From: Hydrogenoanaerobacterium saccharovorans
GTDB lineage: Bacteria > Bacillota > Clostridia > Oscillospirales > Ruminococcaceae
Assembly: GCF_003814745.1 (NCBI RefSeq)
Contig: NZ_RKRD01000003.1
Coordinates: 62,001 to 126,000 of the forward strand
DNA: 64,000 nt
Reading direction: 5' to 3'
Shown here in pieces: positions 39,132-48,350 of this stretch; the first letter of the stretch is position 1; each line of letters starts with the position of its first letter. The position numbers and the translations under genes are program-made. Below the pieces are notes generated by a model that ran no database searches, had not been told where the DNA came from, and saw only the letters and a program-made list of their open reading frames with translations.

Positions 39132-39304
39132 AGCTGTATGCCCAAAACCGGCTTACAGCATGGACTGCCATACGCAGAGACAGTCGGATGAAGAAGGATA
39201 GACGGAAAAAGTAGCAGTGGCTGTTCTCAAAACCACTGTTTCTAATTTACAGCGCAAATGTGTTGGAAATATGATGATGCACCGATAAAACAAAATGATA
39301 TTTT

Positions 39305-40864
39305 TTATATATCCTCGTCATCCGTTTCATCAATAGCGGCTGTATCAAGTTTAAACCAAAACTCAACACCTCCCGGTACATTGTGTGCGCCATACTCCTG
39401 CTTATGCAGCTCCATGATACTGCGTACAATTGCCAAACCCAGCCCGTAGCTTTGGAGGTTAAAACTGCGAGATTCATCAATACGGTAAAAACTGATGAAC
39501 AGTTTATCCAAATCATCTTGCGAAATGGGGCTGCCTGTATTGTAGATGCGCACAATGCATTGCCCGTCCAGCCGTTGGGTAGAAACCTTTATGCTGCCGC
39601 CTGCGGGTGTATATTTAACTGCGTTTTCAAAAAGATTTATAAACGCTTGTTCAATACGTTGGAAATCTGCGTGGACGATGATTTCGTCGGGGAGGTCGCG
39701 CTCTATGACGAGGTGCTTTTTTTCAGCGGGCAGAGCATGCCTGCGTATGGTTTCAAGGATGATTTCGTTGATCGAAAATGCCATTTTTGAAAGCTGAACC
39801 ATGCCGCTTTCCAACCGAGAAAGGCTAAGCAGCATGTGTACAAGATGTGCCATTTTATACCCCTCTGACGAAATGATACCGCAATACTCGTCGCGTAGCT
39901 CCAGCTGGTTTCCATCCAGTTCTTTGATATTTTCTGCGTAGCTGGTGATAAGAGTAAGCGGAGTTTTAAAATCATGAGAAACATTTGCAATAAACCGTTT
40001 TCGCATCATATCCTGCTGCTCTTGCTTATGCAGGTCGTTGCGCAGAATGAGGTTGGTGTTTTCCAGCTCACTGATGTTTTTTTGCAAACTGTCGGACATA
40101 TTATTGATTGCTTGAGCCAGTTTGCCAATCTCGTCGTTCGAGTGAACGGTACAGCGTGCCGAAAAATCGAGATTGGCAATGCGCTCAGCTGTTTTCTGTA
40201 TATCTGTGATAGGCGAGGTCATTTTGCGGCAGATAAAGTAAAGCACAACCGAACCGACTGTTAGTGTGAGCAACGAGATTATAATGCACGATTTGATTGC
40301 GAATTCGGCTGTTTCCGCTATATATCTGCGCGGAGTATCCAGTGCTAAATAAGTTTTGTCGTTCATTGCAGTGTAAAGCAGAATACTGTTATGATAATAC
40401 TGTTTGGACCCTTGGTAGATTACATATTTTTCATTCTGCAGTTTAATATCCAAACCCTGTGCATAAAACTCATTTAAAGCTTCTTTGATAAATGGCTTAT
40501 AAAAACGCCCTTTTGGTTTTTCACGTTCCATTGGGTTAAAACCCATTCGTGTGAAGTAATCCAATTTAATTTTATTGTCGGTGCTTTTATGAAAAACGCG
40601 TACAATAATATTTTTATTTTCAACAGTTCTCAGTGCAGTGTTGTATGTTTCAGAATCCACGCCTTGGGCATAAGCACTTTTGATTTCGGCTGCACCGTTT
40701 TTCAGTTCCTGAATTTTATGCTGTGTATACAGCTGTTCGAATGTGGTTGATCCAAGTAAAAACAGCAGGAAAATATTTGCAAGCAGAATTGCTATAATAA
40801 ATAAAAATAACTTTTTTTGCACACTAAAGCAGCTTGCTGTTTTAATTCTACTGTTGATGCTCAA
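39305..40864 (-). CDS. Sensor histidine kinase (VanS-like)
   Basis: A 519-residue membrane kinase: TM1 near residues 15-36 (KKLFLFIIAILLANIFLLFLL), an extracellular sensor domain of about 170 residues, TM2 (IIISLLTLTVGSVVLYFI), HAMP, then HisKA with SHDFKTPLTLI (His near 295) and HATPase with NLFENAVKYTP, YNTGSPIS and YGLGLAIVRSI. The NTGSPI variant is typical of the VanS group. The start is TTG inside the end of the response regulator gene, behind AAAGGTGGG, giving a 17-base overlap and coupled translation. The signal is unknown. Confidence 0.9.
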   Translation of the reverse strand: MSINSRIKTASCFSVQKKLFLFIIAILLANIFLLFLLGSTTFEQLYTQHKIQELKNGAAEIKSAYAQGVDSETYNTALRTVENKNIIVRVFHKSTDNKIKLDYFTRMGFNPMEREKPKGRFYKPFIKEALNEFYAQGLDIKLQNEKYVIYQGSKQYYHNSILLYTAMNDKTYLALDTPRRYIAETAEFAIKSCIIISLLTLTVGSVVLYFICRKMTSPITDIQKTAERIANLDFSARCTVHSNDEIGKLAQAINNMSDSLQKNISELENTNLILRNDLHKQEQQDMMRKRFIANVSHDFKTPLTLITSYAENIKELDGNQLELRDEYCGIISSEGYKMAHLVHMLLSLSRLESGMVQLSKMAFSINEIILETIRRHALPAEKKHLVIERDLPDEIIVHADFQRIEQAFINLFENAVKYTPAGGSIKVSTQRLDGQCIVRIYNTGSPISQDDLDKLFISFYRIDESRSFNLQSYGLGLAIVRSIMELHKQEYGAHNVPGGVEFWFKLDTAAIDETDDEDI

Positions 40865-41522
40865 ACTTATAACCCACCTTTCGCAAAGTAACAATGTACT
40901 TGCCGCATTCGCCCAGTTTCGAACGCAGGCATTTGATGTGCGTATCCACCGTACGGTCTTCACCAAAGTAATCCGCATCCCACACAGAAGCTAAAATTTG
41001 ATCTCGCGTAAGCACTAAATTTTTATTTTGCATAAAAAAGTATAGTAAATCAAACTCTTTTGGGGTTAGCATAATTCGTTCGCCGTTTACCGTTACCATA
41101 CGCTCGCGGTAACGCAGGGTAATGCTGCCCATCTCCAAATTTTCTTTGTTGCCTACAGAAGTACGCCGTAGTAAAGACTGAACACGAGCAACCAAGATAC
41201 TGGAGGAAAACGGCTTGGAAACATAATCATCTGCACCGCTGTTTAAACCGTTGACTTCGTCTGTTTCGCCATCTAAAGCAGTCAGCATTAAAATGGGTAC
41301 CGATGATTGTTCACGAATTTGTTCACATACTTGATACCCGTTCAGCCAAGGCATCATAACATCCAGTACAACCAAAATGATATCGGGGTTTTGTTCAAAC
41401 TTATCCAAAGCATCCTTGCCATCACAGGCTTCTATCGTGTGGTAACCTGCTTTCATCAGGGTACTTACAACCACACGCCGAATATTAGCCTCGTCTTCAG
41501 CTATCAAAATTTTATTGTCCAT
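40848..41522 (-). CDS. OmpR/PhoB-family response regulator
   Basis: A 224-residue regulator with a receiver domain (phosphoacceptor Asp-54 in VVLDVMMP, Lys in VSKPFSS) and an OmpR-type winged helix (LTPKEFDLLYFF, then VDTHIKCLRSKLG). AAAGGGATG precedes the ATG. First gene of the two-gene operon with the kinase. No target gene is evident nearby; the CadA pump lies on the other side, convergent. Confidence 0.95.
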   Translation of the reverse strand: MDNKILIAEDEANIRRVVVSTLMKAGYHTIEACDGKDALDKFEQNPDIILVVLDVMMPWLNGYQVCEQIREQSSVPILMLTALDGETDEVNGLNSGADDYVSKPFSSSILVARVQSLLRRTSVGNKENLEMGSITLRYRERMVTVNGERIMLTPKEFDLLYFFMQNKNLVLTRDQILASVWDADYFGEDRTVDTHIKCLRSKLGECGKYIVTLRKVGYKFEHQQ

Positions 41523-41640
41523 AAAATCATCCCTTTACAGTAATTTTCTTCTGTTTCTATCATAGCGGCGGCTTGTGATTGTTGCGTGTTGTTTTTTCAT
41601 TTTAACACGGATTTTTGAATATAAGCAAGGCTTTTTCAGT

Positions 41641-41669
41641 TTGTTTTTTTATGTTACAATAGATATAAT
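41641..41669 (+). promoter_or_regulatory. Promoter of the aldo/keto reductase
   Basis: TTGTTT and TATAAT with an exact 17-base spacer, 57 bases before the start codon. Confidence 0.7.
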
Positions 41670-41725
41670 ACAACAATAATATATGTAAAAAATTTAAATA
41701 AATATGAACTAGGAGAGGTAACATC

Positions 41726-42868
41726 ATGCAATACAGAAAATTCGGCAAAACAGGCATTGAAGTATCCGCACTTGGCTTTGGTTGTATGCGCCTGCCAACC
41801 ACCGATGGAATTGCGTTAAGTGGGAACATCGACCAGGCTGAGGCTACTCGTATGATTCGTCATGCTGTCGACAACGGTGTAAATTACATTGATACCGCCT
41901 ACTTTTACCATGATGGCAAAAGCGAAACTGCAGTAGGCAATGCTTTGCTTGATGGATACCGTGAGCGCGTGGTACTTGCCACAAAATCGCCTGTATACAG
42001 CTTTGAGCAGGAGGAGGACTTTGACCGTGTTCTTAACGAACAGCTTGAACGGCTGCAAACCGATACCATCGATTTTTACCTGCTGCATGCTCTAAGTTTA
42101 AATACTTGGAACGAAAAGGTTTTGAAATTCGGTTTGCTTGATAAAATGAAAAAGGCAAAAAGCGACGGTAAAATCCGCTTTATCGGGTTTTCGTTTCACG
42201 ATGATTATGACGCATTTTGTACTATGATTGATGGTTTTGATAGTTGGGATTTCTGCCAGATTCAGCTCAATTACATCGATACAAACCATCAAGCAGGGGT
42301 TCGAGGGTTAGAGTATGCTGCTTCCAAAGGGCTGGGTGTTGTGATTATGGAGCCTCTTTTGGGCGGAAAGCTTGCAGTACCGCCCGAGCAGGTAGCTAAA
42401 GCGCTTTCTCCTGCTAAAAAACCTGTGGAGTGGGCACTGAACTTTTTATGGAACCGCCCCGAGGTTTCGCTGCTGCTCAGCGGTATGAGTACCACGCAGC
42501 AAACAGTGGATAACCTTACTTATGCTGCCCGTTCATCGGTTGGTATGCTTAGTACAGAAGATTTAGCGATGCTGGAGCATTGCAAAACCGTGTTTGAAAC
42601 AATGGCACTAGTGCCATGCACCAAATGTGCCTACTGCATGCCATGCCCGTTTGGGCTTGATATACCCAAAATATATGAGGCATACAACTTAACAGCATCT
42701 TCAACGATGAAACACGCGGTTGAAAATTACAATAGCATCGCTGTAAAAGCCGATGCATGCAAACGCTGCAAAAAGTGCGAAGTAATCTGCCCACAGGCAA
42801 TCAAATCCAGTGAGCTTATGCCGCAAATTGCAAAAACCTTTGCAGAAGCGAAGATAGAAGAAGATTAA
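41726..42868 (+). CDS. Aldo/keto reductase with C-terminal ferredoxin domain
   Basis: A 380-residue fusion. The AKR barrel (FGKTGIEVSALGFGCMRLPT, IDTAYFYHDGKSE, LLHALS) covers residues 1-280. The C-terminal part has two cysteine sets, CTKCAYCMPCPFG and CKRCKKCEVICP, for two 4Fe-4S clusters. Such fusions are common in anaerobic Firmicutes and probably exchange electrons with ferredoxin or NAD(P)H; the substrate is unknown. AGGAGAGG precedes the ATG. Confidence 0.93.
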   Translation: MQYRKFGKTGIEVSALGFGCMRLPTTDGIALSGNIDQAEATRMIRHAVDNGVNYIDTAYFYHDGKSETAVGNALLDGYRERVVLATKSPVYSFEQEEDFDRVLNEQLERLQTDTIDFYLLHALSLNTWNEKVLKFGLLDKMKKAKSDGKIRFIGFSFHDDYDAFCTMIDGFDSWDFCQIQLNYIDTNHQAGVRGLEYAASKGLGVVIMEPLLGGKLAVPPEQVAKALSPAKKPVEWALNFLWNRPEVSLLLSGMSTTQQTVDNLTYAARSSVGMLSTEDLAMLEHCKTVFETMALVPCTKCAYCMPCPFGLDIPKIYEAYNLTASSTMKHAVENYNSIAVKADACKRCKKCEVICPQAIKSSELMPQIAKTFAEAKIEED

Positions 42869-42873
42869 AACAA

Positions 42874-42904
42874 AAATCCACCGCTTGCTCTAGGCGGTGG
42901 ATTT
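42874..42904 (+). terminator. Hairpin after the aldo/keto reductase
   Basis: AAATCCACCGC pairs with GCGGTGGATTT; only a short T tract follows. Confidence 0.7.
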
Positions 42905-43013
42905 ATTCAATGCTGTTATTATGCAGGGTGCTGTGTGAGGTAAGCAGCCTAAATAACTGCTATAGACAAAGTATGTTCTTTAAAATAACATATATAAAGT
43001 AAAGGTGGTACAC

Positions 43014-43733
43014 ATGCAATACGTAGAAAAGTTAAAAGGATTGATAGAACAATCCAACAATATCGTGTTTTTTGGCGGAGCCGGTGTATCGACTGAAAGC
43101 AATATACCGGATTTTCGGTCGCAAGACGGTATTTATCATCAGCAGTACAAATACCCGCCCGAAATCATACTCAGCCATACCTTTTTCCGAAATAACACGG
43201 CGGAATTTTTCAGGTTTTACAAAGACAAAATGATTTATGCAAATGCGCTGCCCAACAACGCCCACAAAGCGCTGGCAAGGCTGGAACAACTGGGAAAGCT
43301 AAAAGCCGTTATCACCCAAAACATTGATGGGCTGCACCAATTGGCAGGCAGCAAAGCGGTATACGAACTGCATGGTACGGTACACAGCAACCATTGTATG
43401 AAGTGCAAAAAATTCTATCCTCTTGAATACATTCAGCGATCCCAAGGCATCCCGTATTGTAGTTGCGGAGGTGTTGTAAAACCCGATGTGGTACTGTATG
43501 AAGAAAGTTTGGATAATAAAACCATCAGCACAAGTGTTTCTCTCATCAAAAACTGTGATGTTTTAATCGTTGGCGGAACATCGCTTGCAGTTTACCCTGC
43601 TGCGGGGTTAATCGATTATTACTGTAAAAATAAACTGGTTCTTATCAACCGCGATAAAACCTCGTCAGACAGTAAAGCTGCTTTGGTAATTCATGAAAAT
43701 ATCGGGGAAGTATTGAGTGCCGTAGTACAGTAA
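43014..43733 (+). CDS. Sir2-family NAD-dependent deacylase
   Basis: A 239-residue sirtuin: GAGVSTESNIPDFRS, TQNIDGLHQLAG, the catalytic His in ELHGT, and a zinc site made of CMKC and CSC, the second pair spaced by one residue instead of two. It removes acyl groups from protein lysines using NAD. I start at the ATG 5 bases after GGTGG; the in-frame GTG upstream is within that site. Followed by the CPCC gene after 29 bases. Confidence 0.92.
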   Translation: MQYVEKLKGLIEQSNNIVFFGGAGVSTESNIPDFRSQDGIYHQQYKYPPEIILSHTFFRNNTAEFFRFYKDKMIYANALPNNAHKALARLEQLGKLKAVITQNIDGLHQLAGSKAVYELHGTVHSNHCMKCKKFYPLEYIQRSQGIPYCSCGGVVKPDVVLYEESLDNKTISTSVSLIKNCDVLIVGGTSLAVYPAAGLIDYYCKNKLVLINRDKTSSDSKAALVIHENIGEVLSAVVQ

Positions 43734-43762
43734 AATGGCAGTAACAATGAGGTGATATATGG

Positions 43763-44044
43763 ATGGATAAATATATACCAACGGCATATACCCGACAAAC
43801 ATCATCTGAAAAAACTGAGGTTAAAAATGAAGTTATCGGCGATGCACCGTGCCCCTGCTGCGGGTATATTACAATCCCAAATCATGGTGATGCGCTTGCT
43901 TATATCTGCCCTGTGTGTTTGTGGGAGATTGACTTATTTATAAAAAATGATGATGAACCGAGCGACTTAAACCATGGGTTGACTATATTGAAAGCAAAAA
44001 GAAACTACCAAAAATATGGCGCAGTATTACCCCATTTAAAATAG
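43763..44044 (+). CDS. CPCC-family cysteine-rich protein
   Basis: A 93-residue protein with the CPCC signature: CPCCGYITI, then ICPVCLWEID and the NHGLTILKAKRNYQKYGA end typical of this zinc-binding family. Function unknown. GAGGTGAT precedes the ATG; another ATG 4 bases upstream hits a stop after three codons. Probably co-transcribed with the sirtuin. Confidence 0.85.
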   Translation: MDKYIPTAYTRQTSSEKTEVKNEVIGDAPCPCCGYITIPNHGDALAYICPVCLWEIDLFIKNDDEPSDLNHGLTILKAKRNYQKYGAVLPHLK

Positions 44045-44087
44045 TATTGCAGGCAGCCGAAAGACTTTGAATATCCGAAATAAAAAT

Positions 44088-44121
44088 GAGCAGAACTGTT
44101 AAATTAAAAACAGCTCTGCTC
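44088..44121. terminator. Bidirectional terminator, CPCC / merR
   Basis: GAGCAGA-a-CTGTT pairs with AACAG-c-TCTGCTC. It is flanked by T-rich sequence mainly on the minus strand, between convergent genes. Confidence 0.8.
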
Positions 44122-44139
44122 ATCTTTGATATTAGAAAC

Positions 44140-44958
44140 TTATTTCTTTTTTACGGGGTAGCAAACCTCGGTTACCCATTCTTCGGGGTTTTTTGTTTCG
44201 TGCGGGCTGACATGGTATATATTAAACATAGCTCCATTAAATTCGTAGCCGTTATCTCGTACCCAATTGGCAACCGCCTCGTTTACCTGGTCGATTTTAT
44301 CATAGCTGCCTGTATAGGTTGCAGATGCAATTTGGATAGGTGCCACTGTTTTAAATAAAACGTGTTCTGTGTTGGTGTAGCTGCCTTTAACCGACATTTG
44401 CACCTCTACATCTACATTGCTTTCTTTGTATTCACTATCTTGAAAAATTGCAAGGGTATAGCATGGGTCATCATTCTGCATATGCAGCGGGGCGGTTTCT
44501 TCCATAAGGGTTTGCCATAGTTTGCCCTCGTGCGCATAAGTGGGGATAACATCTCGTACACTGGCCACATATCTTTCGGGCAGTTGCTTTAAAGTAACAT
44601 TATAATTCATAACCGTACCATCCTTTCTTAACCGTTTGATTGTTGTTTCAAGGAGGCGCAAACGCCGAGCAGTTTCATCGGCTTGTTCTTGCATTTCGGT
44701 TTGTTTTAGCTGCAAATATTGTGTAAGTGCCTGTGGATTATTATAGATTTTTAGTATTTCACAAACAGTTGCAAGGCTGAACCCCATATCTTTCAGCGCA
44801 GTTATGCGGTTTGCAATAGGCAGTTGTGCCTCACTATAATACCGATAGCCTGTAAAATTGTCTGTACTGGCAGGTATCAGCAAACCGAGTTCGTCGTAAT
44901 GCCGCAGCATTCGTATGCTTATCCTTGATAGTTTTGAAAAATCGCCAATCTTCAGCAT
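44140..44958 (-). CDS. MerR-family regulator with GyrI-like effector domain
   Basis: A 272-residue regulator: MerR HTH (MLKIGDFSKLSRISIRMLRHYDELGLL), a coiled coil (about residues 75-112), then a GyrI/BltR-type ligand-binding domain ending in WVTEVCYPVKK. Such proteins activate multidrug pumps on binding lipophilic cations. Its own promoter has the 19-base spacer diagnostic of MerR control, so it autoregulates. No pump is adjacent. Confidence 0.92.
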   Translation of the reverse strand: MLKIGDFSKLSRISIRMLRHYDELGLLIPASTDNFTGYRYYSEAQLPIANRITALKDMGFSLATVCEILKIYNNPQALTQYLQLKQTEMQEQADETARRLRLLETTIKRLRKDGTVMNYNVTLKQLPERYVASVRDVIPTYAHEGKLWQTLMEETAPLHMQNDDPCYTLAIFQDSEYKESNVDVEVQMSVKGSYTNTEHVLFKTVAPIQIASATYTGSYDKIDQVNEAVANWVRDNGYEFNGAMFNIYHVSPHETKNPEEWVTEVCYPVKKK

Positions 44959-44998
44959 TTATCTTACCTCACATATATGTGTTTTTGAGCTCATATTC

Positions 44999-45029
44999 AG
45001 TATAAAGTATACCATAATGTGAGAGTCAA
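44999..45029 (-). promoter_or_regulatory. MerR-type promoter with 19-base spacer
   Basis: Reading leftward, TTGACT (45029-45024) and TATACT (45004-44999) are separated by 19 bases, the overlong spacer untwisted by MerR proteins. Confidence 0.75.
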
Positions 45030-45109
45030 GAGGTGGATTAAAATTTTCTGCCGAACAGTAACAATGCCCGATTTCGTTGATGAATAATACTTTTTGGATA
45101 CGCGAACTG

Positions 45110-45529
45110 CTAGGAAGAGTATAAACTTGTTAAAACATACAAAAAGCTAACAAATCCATACAGTCCTAACAAAATAAGACTGTGTGGATTTGTTGAGTTT
45201 AGCGGTAATATATGATGTGAGTGTATCTTCTGTAGCGTGATTTGAACTGTCACATAAGGTGAGTTTTGCTCATTAATCTCACTGATAAAAAGGGATTTGT
45301 TAAAGCGTTTGGCCGTATTAAATAAACATATTAATCCGTCTGATATTTTTCCATCGAAAATGTACTGCAAATAGTTCAGATCGTGGCTGTGATTTGGAAA
45401 AGTGAATACATGTAGGTTTTTATTACCTGCTTTGTCAAAATCAGCTCGGATTTTATCAATATCAGAGATAGGAACGTTTACGTCATCTTCGCCTTGAAAA
45501 ATGAAAATTAGCACAGAAAGCGAACACAT
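45110..45529 (-). pseudogene. Remnant of an alpha/beta-hydrolase
   Basis: Only the C-terminal piece of a hydrolase is recognisable: LIFIFQGEDDVNVPISDIDKI (the catalytic-Asp strand) and FTFPNHSHDLNYL (the catalytic His). The nucleophile region is missing upstream, where the sequence is AT-rich and non-coding, and after about residue 65 the frame runs into a repeat element and hairpin. A decayed gene, about 60 codons of homology. Confidence 0.65.
45149..45270 (-). repeat. Hairpin plus conserved 3' element, copy A
   Basis: A 17-bp stem (45149-45165 with 45178-45194, one G-T pair) followed on the plus strand by GTTGAGTTTAGCGGTAATA and, 40 bases on, GATTTGAACTGTCA. The same two blocks, slightly altered, follow the hairpin at 58639-58680. 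Both sit at the 3' end of a decayed or duplicated leftward gene. Confidence 0.5.
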
Positions 45530-45865
45530 TAAGGTGGTAGAAAAATTAAATTATGGTTAAAAGTAAAGAGAAAAGGTTGTAACTCCTCAATACGATGATG
45601 TGTTCAAAAAGATTTAACTGTTATTTCTGACAAGATACAGTGCTAATTATGTTCAATCTGTAGAAATATGAACAAGCTATTGACTTTATGAGAATACAAA
45701 CCTATAATAATGTTGTAAAAAGTTAGTAAACCGGTTTCGTAAACCATTTTATATATTTAATTTCTATTTTTTTGTATATTTATATACTAATATTAGTAAT
45801 ATTGCGGTACAATTAGCTTCATAATGATTGCCAATGTACATTAATCTGCAGAAAGAAGGATGCAA
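45530..45865 (+). promoter_or_regulatory. Control region of the LacI-headed operon
   Basis: 336 gene-free, very AT-rich bases. AAACCGGTTT (45728-45737) is a perfect 10-base palindrome with the central CG of LacI-family operators; GTAAACC follows it. Further on are ACTAATATTAGT (45786-45797) and candidate promoter boxes TTGTAT (45772) with TAGTAA at 16 bases, and a TACAAT at 45808. I consider AAACCGGTTT the probable operator of the regulator. Confidence 0.55.
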
Positions 45866-46912
45866 ATGTCTGATTTTAGGAAAGAGAATGTTACAATTAA
45901 TGAAGTTGCAGCTGCCGCAAAAGTTTCTAAAACAACCATCTCACGCTATTTGAATGGGAAATATGAATTTATGTCCCTAGAAACAAAACACCGCATTGAA
46001 AGTGTCATCAATCAACTTAATTATCATCCCAGCAACATTGCACGCAGTTTGAAATCTCAAAAAAGCAGAGTTATAGGCTGTATCATAGCCAATATCACAA
46101 GCCCCTTCTCCTCCATTTTAGTAAAAGGAATCAGTGATGTTTGCCAACGAAATGGCTACCAAGTGTTGTTTATTAACGTGGACAATAATGCTCAAAAAGA
46201 GTTGGACGGAATTCAGTCTTTGCTTAATAGTCAGGTTGATGGTCTTATTATCAATACCACCGGTTACAACGATGATTACATCATAGAACTTTTTCAAAAG
46301 GGATATCCCGTTGCACTGGCAGACCGCTGCCTGATGGACCGCTTTGCTGTAGATACTGTTACCACAGAAAACTACCACACCACCTACGATTGCATTAAGC
46401 ACCTCTATGAACAAGGTTACAAACACGTTGCATTTTTTACCGAACCACAAGGCAAAATAAGCAGCCGTTACATTAGGCATACTGGTTTTTTAGCGGCAAT
46501 GGAACAGCTTTATCATGCCGATGGAAATGAATATACGTTTCCAGTCGATGCCAATGACATTAATGTGTGTGTACAAAGTCTCAACAGCTTTATTGGCAAG
46601 TACCCGAATGAACCCCTTGCTATTTTTACTGTAAACGGTGTTACCCTGTTGAATGTTTTAAATGGTATGAACACAGCTGGCTATCAAATTTCAAATAAAC
46701 TTGGTATTTGTGGGTTTGATGATTGGGGATGGGCTTCGGTAATTCCACCGGGGATTACTACCGTTACACAGGATTCTTACAAAGTTGGCGTTTTGTGTGC
46801 AGAAATGGTAATCAAGCGTATCAAACAGAAGAATAAACTCAAGCCCAAATTTTTGGAACTGCCAAATGAACTAATTATAAGAGGTTCCACAGAACTGATT
46901 AAACAAAAATAA
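45866..46912 (+). CDS. LacI-family regulator of the sugar-acid operon
   Basis: A 348-residue LacI/GalR regulator: HTH VTINEVAAAAKVSKTTISRYLNGKYEFMS, hinge NYHPSNIARSLKSQKS, then a periplasmic-binding-protein-like effector domain (IGCIIANITSPFSSILVKGI, ICGFDDWGWASVIPPGITTV). I use the second ATG, 5 bases after AAGGA; the first overlaps the site. It is the first gene of a run of ten on one strand with gaps mostly under 50 bases, so it probably senses the substrate or a phosphorylated intermediate of the pathway. Confidence 0.93.
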   Translation: MSDFRKENVTINEVAAAAKVSKTTISRYLNGKYEFMSLETKHRIESVINQLNYHPSNIARSLKSQKSRVIGCIIANITSPFSSILVKGISDVCQRNGYQVLFINVDNNAQKELDGIQSLLNSQVDGLIINTTGYNDDYIIELFQKGYPVALADRCLMDRFAVDTVTTENYHTTYDCIKHLYEQGYKHVAFFTEPQGKISSRYIRHTGFLAAMEQLYHADGNEYTFPVDANDINVCVQSLNSFIGKYPNEPLAIFTVNGVTLLNVLNGMNTAGYQISNKLGICGFDDWGWASVIPPGITTVTQDSYKVGVLCAEMVIKRIKQKNKLKPKFLELPNELIIRGSTELIKQK

Positions 46913-46935
46913 AACAATAAATCGAGGTAATTGCA

Positions 46936-47565
46936 ATGAAAAAAAACCAGGTAAAAAATCGGCTGAAAGGTGCTATGATTGCCGTTATCCGTTCCGCTGA
47001 TTTTGATACTGCTAAAGCAGTATGCAAAGCTGTATTGGATGCAGGGGTTGATGCTTTGGAAATAACTTTTTCGGTTAAAGATGCTCCAAAGCTTATTTTA
47101 GAACTAAAAAATGAACTTCCAAATGCCATTATTGGTGCCGGTACCGTGTTAAATCAAGAACAAGCAAAAGATGCTTTGGAAAGCGGAGCTGATTTTATTG
47201 TTTCTCCTTGTATCGTGCCAGAGGTTGGAGAATTTTGTTTTACAAATAATATATTCTGCTCTATGGGCGCTGCTACCCCAACCGAAGCTTATGAAGCATA
47301 TCGTTTGGGCTGTGAGGTAGTCAAATTGTTCCCAGGCGAATGCATTTCCCCCAAAATTATAAAAGCTTGCAAAGCACCTATGCCGTTTTTAGAATTTATG
47401 CCTACTGGCGGTGTTGATGATACCACCATTGCAAATTGGTTTAACGCAGGTGCTTATGCTGTTGGTTTAGGAGGTTACCTCACCAAAGGCATTGACAAAA
47501 GCAACCTTTCACTTATAAAACAACGTGTTGACAGGCTGAAGGCTGCAAAAGGAGAATCTGTGTGA
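46936..47565 (+). CDS. eda: 2-keto-3-deoxy-6-phosphogluconate / 4-hydroxy-2-oxoglutarate aldolase
   Basis: A 209-residue class I aldolase of the KDPG family: the Schiff-base Lys in EVVKLFPGE (near residue 135), Glu in ALEITFS, GAGTVLN and the phosphate-binding FMPTGGVDDTT. It would cleave KDPG or a stereoisomer to pyruvate and glyceraldehyde-3-phosphate. Paired with the kinase at 52.6 kb it completes the last two steps of an Entner-Doudoroff-type sugar-acid route. Confidence 0.92.
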   Translation: MKKNQVKNRLKGAMIAVIRSADFDTAKAVCKAVLDAGVDALEITFSVKDAPKLILELKNELPNAIIGAGTVLNQEQAKDALESGADFIVSPCIVPEVGEFCFTNNIFCSMGAATPTEAYEAYRLGCEVVKLFPGECISPKIIKACKAPMPFLEFMPTGGVDDTTIANWFNAGAYAVGLGGYLTKGIDKSNLSLIKQRVDRLKAAKGESV

Positions 47566-48305
47566 AAAAAAACCGTTTAGTTGTAAATACATTGGTTTAT
47601 TTAAACCAATTAAAGGCGGGCGTTGCACAAGCTCAACTGCTAAAGCCACTGTGTGAACTTGGTGTTGAAAACGTAGAAATACGGCGTGAGTTTATGAAAG
47701 ATTTCAAAACCGAACTACTCGCTATAGCAGAAGCTTCTCTAAACTATAAAATTAAACTATTTTATTCCGTTCCATCTTATTTGTATGAAAACGGCAAATT
47801 GATGATGAACCGACTGGAAAGTTTTTATGCCGAGGCTCAAATCATGGGCTGCCGGTACGTTAAACTTAATATTGGTGATGTTAGTGCTGTTACAAACGAG
47901 GATATAAAAATTATTTCCTCCTTATGTGAAAAATACAACATTACGCAGAGCATTGAAAACGACCAAACCCCGGAGAACGGCAAAAGCGAAAAAATTAACT
48001 GGTTTTTAGAAGAGACCAGTAAGAAAGGTGGGAAAATCACTCTTACTTTTGATACCGGTAACTGGATATGGACAAGGGAAAGCCCTAAATCTGCTGCCAA
48101 GTTATTGCAAAAACATGTCACTTATATTCACGTAAAAGATGTACTGCAAGGTACACCGCCCACAGCAACTTGGCTTGGAGAAGGTGATCTTTGCTGGGAG
48201 AGTATTTTAAAACAGCTCCCATCTAATGTTCCCGTCGCATTGGAATATCCTTGCGATACCTGTCTGGATGCTGAAATTCAAAAGCTGTTAGCGGCAGATA
48301 TTTAA
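47562..48305 (+). CDS. Sugar-phosphate isomerase/epimerase (xylose-isomerase-like TIM barrel)
   Basis: A 247-residue AP-endonuclease-2-type barrel. Metal ligands fit the family: Glu in QSIENDQTPENG, Asp in LTFDTGNW, His in YIHVKDV, and the terminal Glu in VALEYPCD. It starts at GTG, overlapping the aldolase stop (GTGTGA), so the two are coupled. Members isomerise or epimerise keto-sugars and sugar acids; substrate unknown. Confidence 0.83.
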   Translation: MKKNRLVVNTLVYLNQLKAGVAQAQLLKPLCELGVENVEIRREFMKDFKTELLAIAEASLNYKIKLFYSVPSYLYENGKLMMNRLESFYAEAQIMGCRYVKLNIGDVSAVTNEDIKIISSLCEKYNITQSIENDQTPENGKSEKINWFLEETSKKGGKITLTFDTGNWIWTRESPKSAAKLLQKHVTYIHVKDVLQGTPPTATWLGEGDLCWESILKQLPSNVPVALEYPCDTCLDAEIQKLLAADI

Positions 48306-48350
48306 CCAAGTGTATGGTACACTATTACATTTTGAGGAGGAGCAAAAAAG

